From: Carboxylicivirga fragile | Lineage (GTDB): Bacteria > Bacteroidota > Bacteroidia > Bacteroidales > Marinilabiliaceae | NCBI GenBank assembly: GCA_025499625.1 | Contig: JAFMVD010000015.1 | Span: 1 to 64,000, forward strand | Direction of reading: 5' to 3' | DNA: 64,000 nt | In this document: one piece after another, positions 35,576 through 45,032 of the stretch | Layout: each line of letters opens with the position of its first letter | Numbering within the stretch: the stretch's first letter is position 1 | Translations under genes and position numbers: made by a program | Notes under the pieces: model-generated | What the model saw: the letters and a program-made list of their open reading frames with translations, nothing else | The model's database searches: none | Told to the model about the DNA's origin: nothing

Positions 35576-35851
35576 TAACTTTCAACACTTCTAATTACCC
35601 GTACTTCGTACGGGCCTATTTATATTTAATCCTTTTCAGGATTATTTCTCTAAAAGAGTTACGAAAACAAAAGGTTTTATCCTAAAATGCGAGTTTGCCT
35701 TATTTTTTATATAACCAGCGTAAAAACTTATTAGTAAAACTCAATTGATATCAAAAGCTCTATATCTCAGTATCAATAGTTCTTATCTGCAAGAATGTCA
35801 ACTGCTCCATATAAGAAGTTAATTGTATGGGAAATAAGTTAATATAACAAA

Positions 35852-35880
35852 AAAGCTCTTTGCTTGCGACAAAGAGCTTT
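35852..35880 (-). terminator. Terminator after the SPOR gene
   Basis: 11-bp arms AAAGCTCTTTG and CAAAGAGCTTT with a 7-nt loop. On the minus strand it is followed by a T-tract. It lies 18 bp past the SPOR gene stop. Confidence 0.88.
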
Positions 35881-35897
35881 AAGGGAAAAAAATCAAT

Positions 35898-36341
35898 CTA
35901 TTTTTTTCGAATTAATAACCACACATCATTGTATTTCTCATATTTGCTCCGGATGTTACCAATTTTCGTTCTTGATGCTTGTTCTTCGTTGTAGGCAGAA
36001 ACAGAAACGCGATATAATCCTTTTTCATTTTCAAGAATAACCGGTGTAAAACCTTCTGAGCTTAATTCTTTTTTATAGTTTTTGGCATTGTCTAGTACCT
36101 TGAACGAACCAATAATTACGTAGTATTTGAATACCTCGGCATTGGTGTTTTCAACAACGGTTACTTTTTCTTCTTTTACAACAATTTTCTTTGGAACTTC
36201 TTTTTTAACGGTTGGTTTGGTTTGCTCACTTAGGTATGGGCTGTCGCTATCGTCGAAACTGGAAGAGCCTTTTTTTAATGAGGCACATGAGCTAAAAATA
36301 AATACGGCTAAAATTAAGGTCACTAAGGTTGATAGTTTCAT
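35898..36341 (-). CDS. SPOR-domain lipoprotein
   Basis: 147-residue predicted lipoprotein. The signal peptide ends in a lipobox with C19 (FIFSSCAS). Residues 20-68 form a charged linker. The SPOR domain (about 70-146, KYYVIIGSFKVLDNAKNYKKEL) binds denuded peptidoglycan glycan strands at division sites. It is the last gene of a minus-strand run starting near murB, 30 bp after the preceding gene, and is followed by a strong terminator. Location: periplasm, anchored in a membrane. Confidence 0.88.
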   Translation of the reverse strand: MKLSTLVTLILAVFIFSSCASLKKGSSSFDDSDSPYLSEQTKPTVKKEVPKKIVVKEEKVTVVENTNAEVFKYYVIIGSFKVLDNAKNYKKELSSEGFTPVILENEKGLYRVSVSAYNEEQASRTKIGNIRSKYEKYNDVWLLIRKK

Positions 36342-36371
36342 TCTATAAGTTTTTATCGGTGTGTAATGTGT

Positions 36372-36995
36372 TTATTTGCCAAAATTTAAGGCGTCAATCA
36401 ATTGCTTTCGGTTGCGAAAATAATGCCAATTTTCAGATGTAGCTACTTCTTTTATGTAATCTTCGAAAATATTATGAAATATGGCTGAAAAAGTAAAGTG
36501 TTCAGTTTTCATTATTTTCTCTGAATGAATGGCTTTAATGCGGTCAATATATTTCTTTAGTACTTCATTAATTGCAAGTTCTTGGTGGTATTCTCCATTC
36601 TTTATTCCTTTTGTTAGATTGTTGGAGAGATGATCTTCAATAAGACTGAGCTTAAGTTTTAAATGTGTTTTATATAGTTCAGGGTAAAGCTTCTTAACGA
36701 ATCGATTTTTAAATGGAGAAACCGTTTCGAAGGCATGAAAGATTGAAATGCTAGCTAGGATAATACTGTCGACCGCTCCTTCTTTCTCAAAAACGTTTTT
36801 GTCCAATATGGCATTTAACTCTTCGAAATCAAGTTGTAAGAGCCGTTTCGCCAATGCCTCGGGGTGTGGGAATTCTAGTAATAATTCGTTTAATGGCTTG
36901 TTGATGCCATGTGCGATTTTGTTTAAGTCCAGTTTGTTTAACTGCGATGAAAAAATAAAGTCACGCACACGTATTAAAGTATTAGGCTCATTCAT
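36372..36995 (-). CDS. Putative TetR-like regulator
   Basis: 207 residues, helical, without membrane segments. The N-terminal part (about 8-60, LIRVRDFIFSSQLNKLDLNKIAHGIN then PHPEALAKRLLQ) resembles the three-helix DNA-binding unit of TetR-family regulators. The remainder could be the ligand/dimer domain. The match is weak: the recognition helix is not textbook. It lies between mltG and the SPOR gene, both cell-wall genes, and is probably co-transcribed with them. Confidence 0.5.
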   Translation of the reverse strand: MNEPNTLIRVRDFIFSSQLNKLDLNKIAHGINKPLNELLLEFPHPEALAKRLLQLDFEELNAILDKNVFEKEGAVDSIILASISIFHAFETVSPFKNRFVKKLYPELYKTHLKLKLSLIEDHLSNNLTKGIKNGEYHQELAINEVLKKYIDRIKAIHSEKIMKTEHFTFSAIFHNIFEDYIKEVATSENWHYFRNRKQLIDALNFGK

Positions 36996-37037
36996 AGTGC
37001 ATCGATTTTCTTCCTTAAATGTATAAACTATTTTGAA

Positions 37038-38108
37038 CTATCTGTATATGCGTCGTTTCTGCAAGGCCTTATGGAATTTAGCAGCATTTTGGTTATGTTG
37101 CTTAAGTGTAAGTGCAAAATTATGGTAACCCGAAAAATCTTCCTTGGCACACATATACATGTATTTATGCTTACTGTGGTTTAATACGGCTTCTAATCCA
37201 TTGATGGACGGAATACGTATTGGGCCGGGGGGTAAACCTCCGTATTTATAGGTGTTGTAGGGCGAATCTATTTCAAGATCTTTTTTTAAGACACGTTGGA
37301 TGCTAAAATCACCCAGCGCATATTTAACAGTGGGGTCGGCCTGAAGTCTTACTTTTTTGTTTAAACGATTAATGTATAAGCCTGCTACCATTGGCTTTTC
37401 GTCTGCCTTTATGGTTTCCTCATCAACTATTGCAGCTAAGGCGCTAACTTCTTGAGGTGTCAGCTTGGCTTTCTGAGCAAGTTCTTTTCTTTCTTTGGTC
37501 CAGAACTTTTCATATTCCTGATGCATTCGTTTAACAAAACCTTCGGCAGATGTATTCCACCAAAATTCGTAAGTATTGGGTATAAAAAGCCCAAGGCAAG
37601 TAGGATTGTTAAATCCGTAATCCATCAGTATGGTTTCGTCCTGGAAGCAATATAGCAGACTGGTGCTGTCAGCTTCGATGTATTTACTTATGACACCTGC
37701 GAGCTCTTCTTTGGTTCGAATGTTATTAAAAGTAAGTTTTACGGCTGTCTGATTACCTGAGCGCAATAGGTTTACCAGATCGTTGTTAGACATGTTGTTA
37801 CGTAACCTGTATTTTCCAGCTTTAATATTAGAGCCGTATTTCTTTTGTTTTGCTACCCATTCAAAGCCATCCGTTTTTATCAGAAAATCACCTTGTTCGA
37901 GCAGCTTAATTAAGCCTTTGTAATCTGTTCCTGTGGGGATGTGTAGGAAACCATTTTGACTCTCACTGATGCTTATGTTGGGCGAAAAAATGTAAGCGTA
38001 ATACTTTCGCCCCATGAAGATACCAACACATAGAAGGATTAATGTTATTAAAAGTAATACCAGTAACTTATTTGAGTTTTTTCGTTGGGTTCGTTGTTTC
38101 AAAGGCAT
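37038..38108 (-). CDS. mltG: Endolytic transglycosylase MltG
   Basis: About 356 residues. A single N-terminal membrane anchor (about 15-35) precedes the periplasmic YceG domain. The conserved AAIVDEETIKADEKP block (about 225-239) holds the presumed catalytic glutamate, followed by GLYINRLNKKVRLQADPTVKYALG. It cuts nascent peptidoglycan strands and sets glycan length. The ATG at 38108 (MPLKQRTQRK) is preferred over one 30 bp upstream because it gives a normal basic N-terminus. It lies 35 bp downstream of the antitoxin gene. Confidence 0.92.
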   Translation of the reverse strand: MPLKQRTQRKNSNKLLVLLLITLILLCVGIFMGRKYYAYIFSPNISISESQNGFLHIPTGTDYKGLIKLLEQGDFLIKTDGFEWVAKQKKYGSNIKAGKYRLRNNMSNNDLVNLLRSGNQTAVKLTFNNIRTKEELAGVISKYIEADSTSLLYCFQDETILMDYGFNNPTCLGLFIPNTYEFWWNTSAEGFVKRMHQEYEKFWTKERKELAQKAKLTPQEVSALAAIVDEETIKADEKPMVAGLYINRLNKKVRLQADPTVKYALGDFSIQRVLKKDLEIDSPYNTYKYGGLPPGPIRIPSINGLEAVLNHSKHKYMYMCAKEDFSGYHNFALTLKQHNQNAAKFHKALQKRRIYR

Positions 38109-38143
38109 AATACTGTTTTTGAATTGTAGATGGCTCAAATTTG

Positions 38144-38473
38144 CTATACGAGTCCATAATTTTCGTCTAATTTTTCAATAGTGAATTTGATATTTGTTTT
38201 TAGTGCTCTAAAAACCTTCAAAACTGTTTCTATTGTTACATTTTTCGTATTTCGTTCAAGTTTGGAAATCTGAGACTTATTAACGCCAACAAGTTCCCCT
38301 AACTGTTCTTGGGTTAATTGGCGTTCTTTTCTAACAGATTTGATCATTTCACCAAGTATCTCAACTTTAAGCTCAAACTCATAATCGTCGCGTTCGATAG
38401 TACCAACTTTTCCAATATGTTTATCTTTAAGTTCGTCTAAAGTCATCATCTTCATGTTTCTTATCTTATTCAT
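38144..38473 (-). CDS. HigA-like XRE antitoxin
   Basis: 109 residues. The Cro/C1-type helix-turn-helix lies at about 40-95 (RKERQLTQEQLGELVGVNKSQISKLER). It follows the toxin gene by two bases, the toxin-first order of HigBA systems. The protein should bind both the toxin and the operon promoter. The N-terminal 35 residues are charged and may be the toxin contact. Confidence 0.86.
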   Translation of the reverse strand: MNKIRNMKMMTLDELKDKHIGKVGTIERDDYEFELKVEILGEMIKSVRKERQLTQEQLGELVGVNKSQISKLERNTKNVTIETVLKVFRALKTNIKFTIEKLDENYGLV

Positions 38474-38475
38474 GA

Positions 38476-38817
38476 TTAACGAGTTTTGTTTGTATAGTAT
38501 TCTTGTCTAGTTCTTTCTGCTTTATCAATTTCCGCTTTTGCGACTTTGTTGGATTTTTTAACAACGCCGTGTGTTGCTATTACTAATGTGTCAATATTAT
38601 CAGATTTATCCCAGAACGCAAATAGTCGATATTGCAGTGTCATAAACTTAGTTCTGAAATACCAAATCTCACCTTCAAGTTTTTTAAGTAATTTTGGGTC
38701 GTTTACGTATTTAGCTTTATCAATATTATAAAGTACTTTGTTCCTTGATTTCTTATCAAGGTTATTCACAAACTTAATAGCTTCATCTAAAAATATAATT
38801 TCAAATTTCTGCTTCAT
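38476..38817 (-). CDS. HigB/RelE-like toxin
   Basis: 113-residue RelE/ParE-superfamily toxin (phage-derived Gp49/HigB type). FEIIFLDEAIKFVNNLDKKSRNKVLYNI (5-32) is the N-terminal helix pair. LEGEIWYFRTKFMTLQYRLFAFW (44-66) is the core sheet, with the RTKF and YRLF arginines that contact mRNA. Encoded immediately upstream of its antitoxin. It sits between murB and mltG. Confidence 0.87.
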   Translation of the reverse strand: MKQKFEIIFLDEAIKFVNNLDKKSRNKVLYNIDKAKYVNDPKLLKKLEGEIWYFRTKFMTLQYRLFAFWDKSDNIDTLVIATHGVVKKSNKVAKAEIDKAERTRQEYYTNKTR

Positions 38818-38915
38818 ATTAAGATTTCATTACTGTACAAAGTTAATGAAAAGTTTCCTTATAATGAAACTTTATAAAGGTGCTAATTATAAATGTAGTA
38901 CATAAAAAGTTACGT

Positions 38916-39929
38916 TTAAATAATATTGACTTCTGGTTCCAGAGTAATTGCGAATTTTTCTTCAACATCCATGATGATGTGTTTTGAAAGCTCAATAATT
39001 TCTTGAGCTTGCGCCTTTCCTTTGTTAATAATAACCAAGGCTTGATTGTCGTGAACGGCTGCCTGTCCAAGAGATTTTCCTTTCCATCCAGCTTTTTCAA
39101 TGAGCCAGGCTGCGGGTATTTTTACCTTGTTATTATCCAATAAATAAGAAGGCACTTTGTCATATCTACTAGCTATTGATTCAAATACAACTTGCTCTAC
39201 AACTGGATTTTTAAAGAATGACCCCGCATTGCCCAAAACTTCCGGTTCAGGTAGTTTGCTTTTCCGAATGGCTGTAATTGTGTTTCGAACTAACTGCAAT
39301 GTGGGCTTGCCTATACGGTTGATTTCTTCTTTAACAGGTCCATAACTAAGGTTGAAAACTTCTTTTTTCGAAAGTTTGTAAACAACCGAAACAATAACCA
39401 CCTTATTTTTTAATGCAGACTTAAAAATACTTTGTCTATATGCAAATTGACATTCTTCTTTTGTGTAAGAGAATGGTTTTCCGGTTTCTAAGTGTATTCC
39501 TTTTACAGATTCAATACAGTCTTGCACTTCAACGCCATATGCACCGATGTTTTGCACCGGAGATGCACCTACTTTCCCAGGGATGTAGGATAGATTTTCT
39601 ATACCGTACCAATTATTTTCAACACAGTATTGTACCAAATCATCCCATTCAAAACCAGCACCAACTTCAATCCATACCTCCTCTGTATTCTGATCAAGAA
39701 TTTCAATCCCTTCAATAAGCGGGTGGATCAGTCGGCCATTATAATCAGATGAAAACAAAAGGTTGCTGCCACCACCAATCACCATGTGTTTTTGAGGATT
39801 GCTATTTAAATCATGAATGCATTCAAGTAGTTGTTCTAAAGAGGAGCACACTGCCAACTCCTTAGCATGTACTTCAAGGCCAAATGTGTTATATGGTTTA
39901 AGATTGACGTTTTTTAATATCTGCGGCAT
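38916..39929 (-). CDS. murB: UDP-N-acetylenolpyruvoylglucosamine reductase
   Basis: 337-residue FAD enzyme that completes UDP-MurNAc synthesis. The FAD-binding GGGSNLLFS (52-60) and IPGKVGASPVQNIGAYGVE (116-134) are present. The proton-donor serine is S237 in NAGSFFKNP. LEPEV near the C-terminus holds the catalytic glutamate. The YGVE and extended C-terminal region make it a type I enzyme. A -7 box (TATATTTG) lies 20-27 bp upstream on its strand. Confidence 0.95.
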   Translation of the reverse strand: MPQILKNVNLKPYNTFGLEVHAKELAVCSSLEQLLECIHDLNSNPQKHMVIGGGSNLLFSSDYNGRLIHPLIEGIEILDQNTEEVWIEVGAGFEWDDLVQYCVENNWYGIENLSYIPGKVGASPVQNIGAYGVEVQDCIESVKGIHLETGKPFSYTKEECQFAYRQSIFKSALKNKVVIVSVVYKLSKKEVFNLSYGPVKEEINRIGKPTLQLVRNTITAIRKSKLPEPEVLGNAGSFFKNPVVEQVVFESIASRYDKVPSYLLDNNKVKIPAAWLIEKAGWKGKSLGQAAVHDNQALVIINKGKAQAQEIIELSKHIIMDVEEKFAITLEPEVNII

Positions 39930-39948
39930 ACATAGTTGGTTTGAGTCG

Positions 39949-39956
39949 CAAATATA
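39949..39956 (-). promoter_or_regulatory. -7 box TATATTTG for murB
   Basis: Bacteroidota -7 consensus on the minus strand, in the divergent region between murB and menA. Confidence 0.6.
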
Positions 39957-40088
39957 TTAAAATATTTAGCAGATGATTGCTTCGCCTTATTGAATAATAT
40001 GCCTAGGATATGGCGTGCAGTAGTAAAAATGTTAAAAAGCTATGGCAAGCATTTAGGTGATTTTTATTTAAATAATTGTACAATTAAT

Positions 40089-40096
40089 TACTTTTG
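40089..40096 (+). promoter_or_regulatory. -7 box TACTTTTG for menA
   Basis: Bacteroidota -7 consensus 17 bp before the menA ATG, implying a very short leader. It probably drives menA-menC-menE. Confidence 0.6.
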
Positions 40097-40112
40097 CTCA
40101 AAATGAAGTTTT

Positions 40113-41021
40113 ATGTCTCGCATTAAAGTTTGGTTAACAGCTTTCAGACTAAGAACGCTGCCTTTAGCGTTTTCGTCAATTATTATGGGGAGTTTTGTGG
40201 CCTGTTTTTATGATGTTTTTAGTTGGCCTGTATTTATATTAGCCTTGTTAACCACTTTGTTTTTACAAGTTCTATCCAACCTAGCGAACGACTATGGGGA
40301 TACTGTAAATGGCGCTGATCATGATGGACGTAAAGGGCCGGCGCGAATGGTACAGAGTGGACAGATAAGTTTGTCGAGTATGAAACTAGCCATTGGCGTT
40401 TTTGTTGCTTGTTCTTTATTATCAGGAATAGGTCTTGTTTATATTGCTCTGGGAGATGTTTTGAGTATCACCTTTTTATTATTCTTCCTACTGGGAATAG
40501 CCGCCATTGGAGCCGCTATTAAATATACCATGGGCAATAACCCCTATGGCTATCGTGGATTGGGGGATTTGTATGTGCTATTATTTTTTGGTGTCGTTGG
40601 TGTAGGCGGTACTTTCTTTTTACATGCTTTGGTCTGGGATTGGATGGTAATGCTTCCAGCCTTATCGGTTGGTGCCTTAAGTGCAGGCGTGCTTAATGTA
40701 AATAATATGAGGGACCTGGACAGTGACAAAGCAGCTGGTAAACATACCTTAGTGGTGAAGTTTGGTTTGGCCTCAGCAAAGAAATATCACTACACTTTAA
40801 TTGTTTTGGCTTTTGTGGCCTTGTTTATTTTTCTGATCTTTAATGACGTGGGCTATGGCGCTTATCTGTTTGTTGTTACCATGCCGTTATTTATGATTCA
40901 TCTCAAGTCCATTCATAGAGCGAAAAAATCAGAAGACTTTGATCCTCAATTGAAGCGTTTGGCCTTATCAACTTTAGTTTTTGTAATGGTTTTTGGGCTT
41001 GGATTATTAATACATCTGTAA
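40113..41021 (+). CDS. menA: 1,4-dihydroxy-2-naphthoate polyprenyltransferase
   Basis: 302-residue UbiA-family membrane enzyme that prenylates DHNA in menaquinone synthesis. The prenyl-diphosphate site NDYGDTVNGADHDGRKGP (59-76) and the second motif NNMRDLDSDKAAGKHTL (about 197-213) are both present. About nine membrane segments. It ends one base before menC. Menaquinone is the usual quinone of Bacteroidota; menF, D, H and B are not in this window. Confidence 0.95.
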   Translation: MSRIKVWLTAFRLRTLPLAFSSIIMGSFVACFYDVFSWPVFILALLTTLFLQVLSNLANDYGDTVNGADHDGRKGPARMVQSGQISLSSMKLAIGVFVACSLLSGIGLVYIALGDVLSITFLLFFLLGIAAIGAAIKYTMGNNPYGYRGLGDLYVLLFFGVVGVGGTFFLHALVWDWMVMLPALSVGALSAGVLNVNNMRDLDSDKAAGKHTLVVKFGLASAKKYHYTLIVLAFVALFIFLIFNDVGYGAYLFVVTMPLFMIHLKSIHRAKKSEDFDPQLKRLALSTLVFVMVFGLGLLIHL

Positions 41022-42068
41022 ATGTTAAAAGCTAGTTTTTCTAAACATATATTGAAATTTCGAAAGCCGGGTGGTACCTCTCGAGGTGTATTGTACGAGA
41101 AGCCTAGTTGGTATATTAAGTTGGAAGATAAAAAAGGCAATATAGGTATCGGTGAATGTTCTCTTATTCCTGGATTGAGTCCTGACAATATGGATCAAAT
41201 AGAGTTGCAATTGCAATTGGTTTGTGATCATATCAATGACTTTCGGGAAGATTTTCATGCGCGACTAGTAGATTGGCCTGCTATAAGGTTTGCTTTGGAG
41301 ATGGCTTTTAAGGGATTGGAAACTGGTAATCCTTATCTATTATACCCGTCACTTTTTACATCCGGATCTGACTCAATTGCAATAAATGGCCTAATATGGA
41401 TGGGAAGCGTTGATGATATGAATCAACAAATTGAGCAAAAATTAGATCAAGGATTCTCGTGTCTTAAGTTAAAAATAGGCGCACTGGATTTTGAATCTGA
41501 AATTGAAGTGCTCAAAAATATAAGAAAACGTTTCTCAAAAGAAGCTTTGGAGCTGCGAGTTGATGCGAATGGTGCTTTTGCGATTGAAGATGCTGGTAAT
41601 AAATTGAAAGAGCTTGCGCAATTTGATATACATTCGATAGAACAACCCATTCAAGCAGGCCAATGGGAAGCAATGCGCCTATTATGTCGTAATACACCAC
41701 TGGCAATTGCATTGGATGAGGAATTAATTGCTGTTAATCAATTTGCTAAAAAGAAAGAGTTGCTAGCGCTCATCGAACCGCAGTATATAATATTAAAGCC
41801 AAGTTTATTAGGTGGGTGGAAGGCCTCAGAGGAATGGATCGCTATTGCACAGCAATATAATATTGCTTGGTGGGTAACATCGGCATTGGAAGGTAATGTT
41901 GGCTTAAATGCCATAGCGCAATGGACCTATACTTTAAAAAACAGGATGCCTCAGGGACTTGGAACTGGTCAGGTTTACACAAATAATGTTCAATCACCGC
42001 TATATCTTAAGGGCGATGCTTTGTTTCATCACGCTGAAAAGTCATGGGTCGATCCTTTCAAATTGTAA
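41022..42068 (+). CDS. menC: o-succinylbenzoate synthase
   Basis: 348-residue enolase-superfamily enzyme that dehydrates SHCHC to o-succinylbenzoate. Catalytic lysines K149/K151 (CLKLKIG). Metal ligands D181 (RVDANGA), E207 (SIEQPI) and D232 (ALDEEL). K-rich ILKPSLLGG forms the second catalytic lysine strand. Starts directly after the menA stop and is followed by menE after 15 bp: one operon. Confidence 0.95.
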   Translation: MLKASFSKHILKFRKPGGTSRGVLYEKPSWYIKLEDKKGNIGIGECSLIPGLSPDNMDQIELQLQLVCDHINDFREDFHARLVDWPAIRFALEMAFKGLETGNPYLLYPSLFTSGSDSIAINGLIWMGSVDDMNQQIEQKLDQGFSCLKLKIGALDFESEIEVLKNIRKRFSKEALELRVDANGAFAIEDAGNKLKELAQFDIHSIEQPIQAGQWEAMRLLCRNTPLAIALDEELIAVNQFAKKKELLALIEPQYIILKPSLLGGWKASEEWIAIAQQYNIAWWVTSALEGNVGLNAIAQWTYTLKNRMPQGLGTGQVYTNNVQSPLYLKGDALFHHAEKSWVDPFKL

Positions 42069-42083
42069 TAAGTTGAGTTCGAT

Positions 42084-43160
42084 ATGAAATCCGTACCTCA
42101 CCATACTGAAGTTAATAGTTTTATCTACAAGGGTAATGTTTTTAATGGCACGCCTGCTATTACTGATTTATGTACAGCTTTTAGAAGTAGTGGTGATGAA
42201 TGTCTCAGTGATTTAGCTGATTTTCTGCTATGTTGGTTAGATGGTTCAGATTATATCGTTTTGCAGACATCTGGTAGTACCGGTCGTCCTAAGCAAATTA
42301 AGGTTAGCAAAAAAGCAATGCTTGTGTCTGCCCAAAAAACTTTGCATTTCTTTAATTTGCAGCACGGTGATAAAGCGCTTTTGTGTTTATCGCCAAAATA
42401 TATTGCAGGAAAGATGATGGTGCTTCGTTCTATGTTGGGCCGACTAAATCTTCTATATTATGGCTTGTCATCAAATCCATTGAGAAACCTGAACGAGTCC
42501 ATTGATTTTGTGGCCATGGTTCCTGCGCAAGCTCAAGAAGTTTATTTGGAAACAAAAGCTAAGTTTGATTTAATAACTCAGTTAATCATTGGAGGCGCTG
42601 CGGTGGGACAAGAATTGAAATCAAACCTAGCTACACTGCAAACTAAATGCTGGGAAACATACGGCATGACAGAAACAGTTTCACATATCGCTTTGAGAAC
42701 GATTAGTGATGAGGGAAATAATGGATTTAATCCATTGCCGGGAGTTGATATTAGTATCAATGAGGATCGATGTTTGTTAATTGATGCGCCTGATTTGCTA
42801 GAGAAGCCATTAGTGACGAATGACTTGGTGGATATTAGTGATGATGGACAGTTTCATTTATTGGGTCGGATTGATAATGTAATAAATACGGGTGGGGTAA
42901 AGGTTGTGTCAGAGCAGATTGAAAATACTTTAAGCGCTTTTATAAAAGAACGGATTGCTGTTGTTGGATTGCCTGATATTAAATGGGGTCAAAGAGTGGT
43001 ATTGGTAATTGAGGGAGATCATTATGAATTTGATGAGTCTATTTTTGATGATTTAAAGAAATATGAAAAGCCTAAAGAAATCATTTTCTTAAAATCATTT
43101 CCTATATCAGCTACTGGAAAAATAAAACGATCTGAAATTAAAGAATTACTTTCACAATAG
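42084..43160 (+). CDS. menE: o-succinylbenzoate-CoA ligase (short form)
   Basis: 358-residue AMP-binding (ANL) ligase that activates OSB with CoA. The phosphate loop TSGSTGRPKQI (62-72), TYGMTETVSHIA (about 191-202) and the C-terminal GRIDNVINTGGVKV hinge are present. The C-terminal lysine is in SATGKIKR. It is about 100 residues shorter than proteobacterial MenE, lacking much of the N-terminal subdomain, a form I associate with Bacteroidota. Completes the men operon. Confidence 0.93.
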   Translation: MKSVPHHTEVNSFIYKGNVFNGTPAITDLCTAFRSSGDECLSDLADFLLCWLDGSDYIVLQTSGSTGRPKQIKVSKKAMLVSAQKTLHFFNLQHGDKALLCLSPKYIAGKMMVLRSMLGRLNLLYYGLSSNPLRNLNESIDFVAMVPAQAQEVYLETKAKFDLITQLIIGGAAVGQELKSNLATLQTKCWETYGMTETVSHIALRTISDEGNNGFNPLPGVDISINEDRCLLIDAPDLLEKPLVTNDLVDISDDGQFHLLGRIDNVINTGGVKVVSEQIENTLSAFIKERIAVVGLPDIKWGQRVVLVIEGDHYEFDESIFDDLKKYEKPKEIIFLKSFPISATGKIKRSEIKELLSQ

Positions 43161-43189
43161 TTTTTGGGCTTGTAGAATGCTCAAAATGC

Positions 43190-43197
43190 TATATTTG
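43190..43197 (+). promoter_or_regulatory. -7 box TATATTTG before the DUF4091 gene
   Basis: Consensus -7 element 40 bp before the ATG; TTG at 43170-43172 is a possible but closely spaced -33 box. Confidence 0.5.
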
Positions 43198-43236
43198 TTA
43201 TTTCAATAGAGTTTATAATATTTAAATTTTCTTGCA

Positions 43237-44982
43237 ATGAATTGGTTCATTCGCACTATTCTATTTTTGTTTTTAGCTATCCAATTTGCTTGTATTAATC
43301 AACGCCCTGATGTTGATTGTGAGACATATGCCGAAGCAAATAATCCAGATACTTTTGTTGACCCACTATGGGCAAAGACGGGTAGAGGTTTGCATGCTTC
43401 CATAGCCTCAACTAACATGCGTTACAAAAGTAATCGCGTGCCAATGGAGGTGGTTACCAAAGAAAAGCATTTTACGGCTTGGCGTGGTGAGCGTGTATCA
43501 TCCCAAATTGTGCTGTGGTCTGTAAGTGATATTAAACAGGTGGAGTGCGAGTGGTCTGCGATTGTTTCGGAGCATGGTGATACCATAGCTGCTGAGAATT
43601 TACAGACTCGTTTTATCAGGTATGTGTTGTCTGATAATTACGGTGAAGGCTGTGGGAGTAGAGATAAGAGTGCAGGTAATGTTAGTTTGAGGGGCGACCT
43701 TCTTGAAGAACTGCCTGGTATGCAATTAGCGGCTAATACTGTTCGCCCAATGTGGTTAAATATTGATGTACCCAGAGATGTTACACCGGGTATATATCGT
43801 ACATCACTGTTTATTTATTCACATAAAAATTCGCCACAAGAATTAAGGTTTACAATGGAGGTATTGGAACATACCTTACCTGAGCCGTCTGATTGGAATT
43901 TTCATTTGAACCTTAAGCAAGATCCATTGGCGATTGCAGATTGGCATAGAGTTGAGGCATGGAGCGAAGAACACTTCGAGCAGATGAGACCATATTACGC
44001 TTTGCTTGCTCTGGCTGGACAAAAAGGTGTGTCGTGCGATTTGTTTGAAACCTTATCAAAAGATACTAGGAATGGGCAAAAGGCACTTGTGAGTTGCAAG
44101 CAGTTAAAGAATGGGAAATGGCAGTTTAATTATAGTAATTTCGAGCAGTGGATTGAATACATGAATGAAATAGGGATTGATGCTTATATTAATGTTTTTT
44201 CACTTTATCCCAAGAGTGGTGTTTTAAATTACTACTCGGAGTTAACTACTGCCATAGAGTCCATTAACCTCGATACCTCGAAGTTAACAGATGGTTGGCT
44301 GCACGCCTTTATGAAAGATTTTGCTGGATACTTAAAGCAAAAAGCGTGGTTCGATAAAACGAGCTTGGTTATTGAAGATACGCGCAATGAGCATTTGAAT
44401 TTGATTGTAGCAGCTAATACTGAAACGGAAGCCAACTTTAGTCTAAATCTTGCAGCCTATAAATACCATCCCGAAGCATTGGATTATGTCAACCATATTG
44501 CCATGTCGCCTCAATACATATTAGTTGATGATATTATTAAAGAAAGACGTTCGGTAAATAAGAAAACCAGTTTGGTGATTACTTGTGAAAATGAGCGACC
44601 TAATTTATTTACTTTCTCTGAGCCTGCTGAGGCTAGTTGGTTAGCATGGTATGCTGCATTGCACGGTTTAGACGGCTTGTATTACGAGAGTTTCAATGTA
44701 TGGGAAGAAGAACCTTATATTGATTCGCGAACAGATAGTAAACCGGCTGGTGCAGATTATCTGATTTATCCGGGTGCCAAAAGTTCCATTCGCTTTGAAC
44801 GTTTGATTGAAGGTATTCAGGACTATGAAAAGATTCGTCTATTGAGCAAAGGTTTTAATCCTGATCAGAAAGGTGAATTGAATGATGTGTTATCTCGCTT
44901 TAGTTTATCAGGAATTAATACTGAACCAGCTCATGTAACTGTTGATCGTGCCCGCTTAGTGCTTGAGAATTTAGCTAAGTAA
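43237..44982 (+). CDS. DUF4091-containing lipoprotein, glycoside-hydrolase-like
   Basis: 581 residues. A lipoprotein signal ends at C19 (IQFACINQ). Residues 60-220 form a beta-sandwich-like region (FTAWRGERVSSQIVLW, MWLNIDVPRDVTPGIYR). The central region (about 230-440) looks like a divergent TIM barrel. The C-terminal DUF4091-type part (WLAWYAALHGLDGLYYESFNVW, then IRFERLIEGIQDYEKIRLL) is distinctive. Such proteins occur in polysaccharide-use contexts, but the activity of this group is not established to my knowledge. It stands alone here, with its own promoter box. Confidence 0.8.
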   Translation: MNWFIRTILFLFLAIQFACINQRPDVDCETYAEANNPDTFVDPLWAKTGRGLHASIASTNMRYKSNRVPMEVVTKEKHFTAWRGERVSSQIVLWSVSDIKQVECEWSAIVSEHGDTIAAENLQTRFIRYVLSDNYGEGCGSRDKSAGNVSLRGDLLEELPGMQLAANTVRPMWLNIDVPRDVTPGIYRTSLFIYSHKNSPQELRFTMEVLEHTLPEPSDWNFHLNLKQDPLAIADWHRVEAWSEEHFEQMRPYYALLALAGQKGVSCDLFETLSKDTRNGQKALVSCKQLKNGKWQFNYSNFEQWIEYMNEIGIDAYINVFSLYPKSGVLNYYSELTTAIESINLDTSKLTDGWLHAFMKDFAGYLKQKAWFDKTSLVIEDTRNEHLNLIVAANTETEANFSLNLAAYKYHPEALDYVNHIAMSPQYILVDDIIKERRSVNKKTSLVITCENERPNLFTFSEPAEASWLAWYAALHGLDGLYYESFNVWEEEPYIDSRTDSKPAGADYLIYPGAKSSIRFERLIEGIQDYEKIRLLSKGFNPDQKGELNDVLSRFSLSGINTEPAHVTVDRARLVLENLAK

Positions 44983-45032
44983 TGTAAAGAGTGGCTTCTA
45001 TTGTTTAGTTGGCACAAAAAAAATACGTATCA

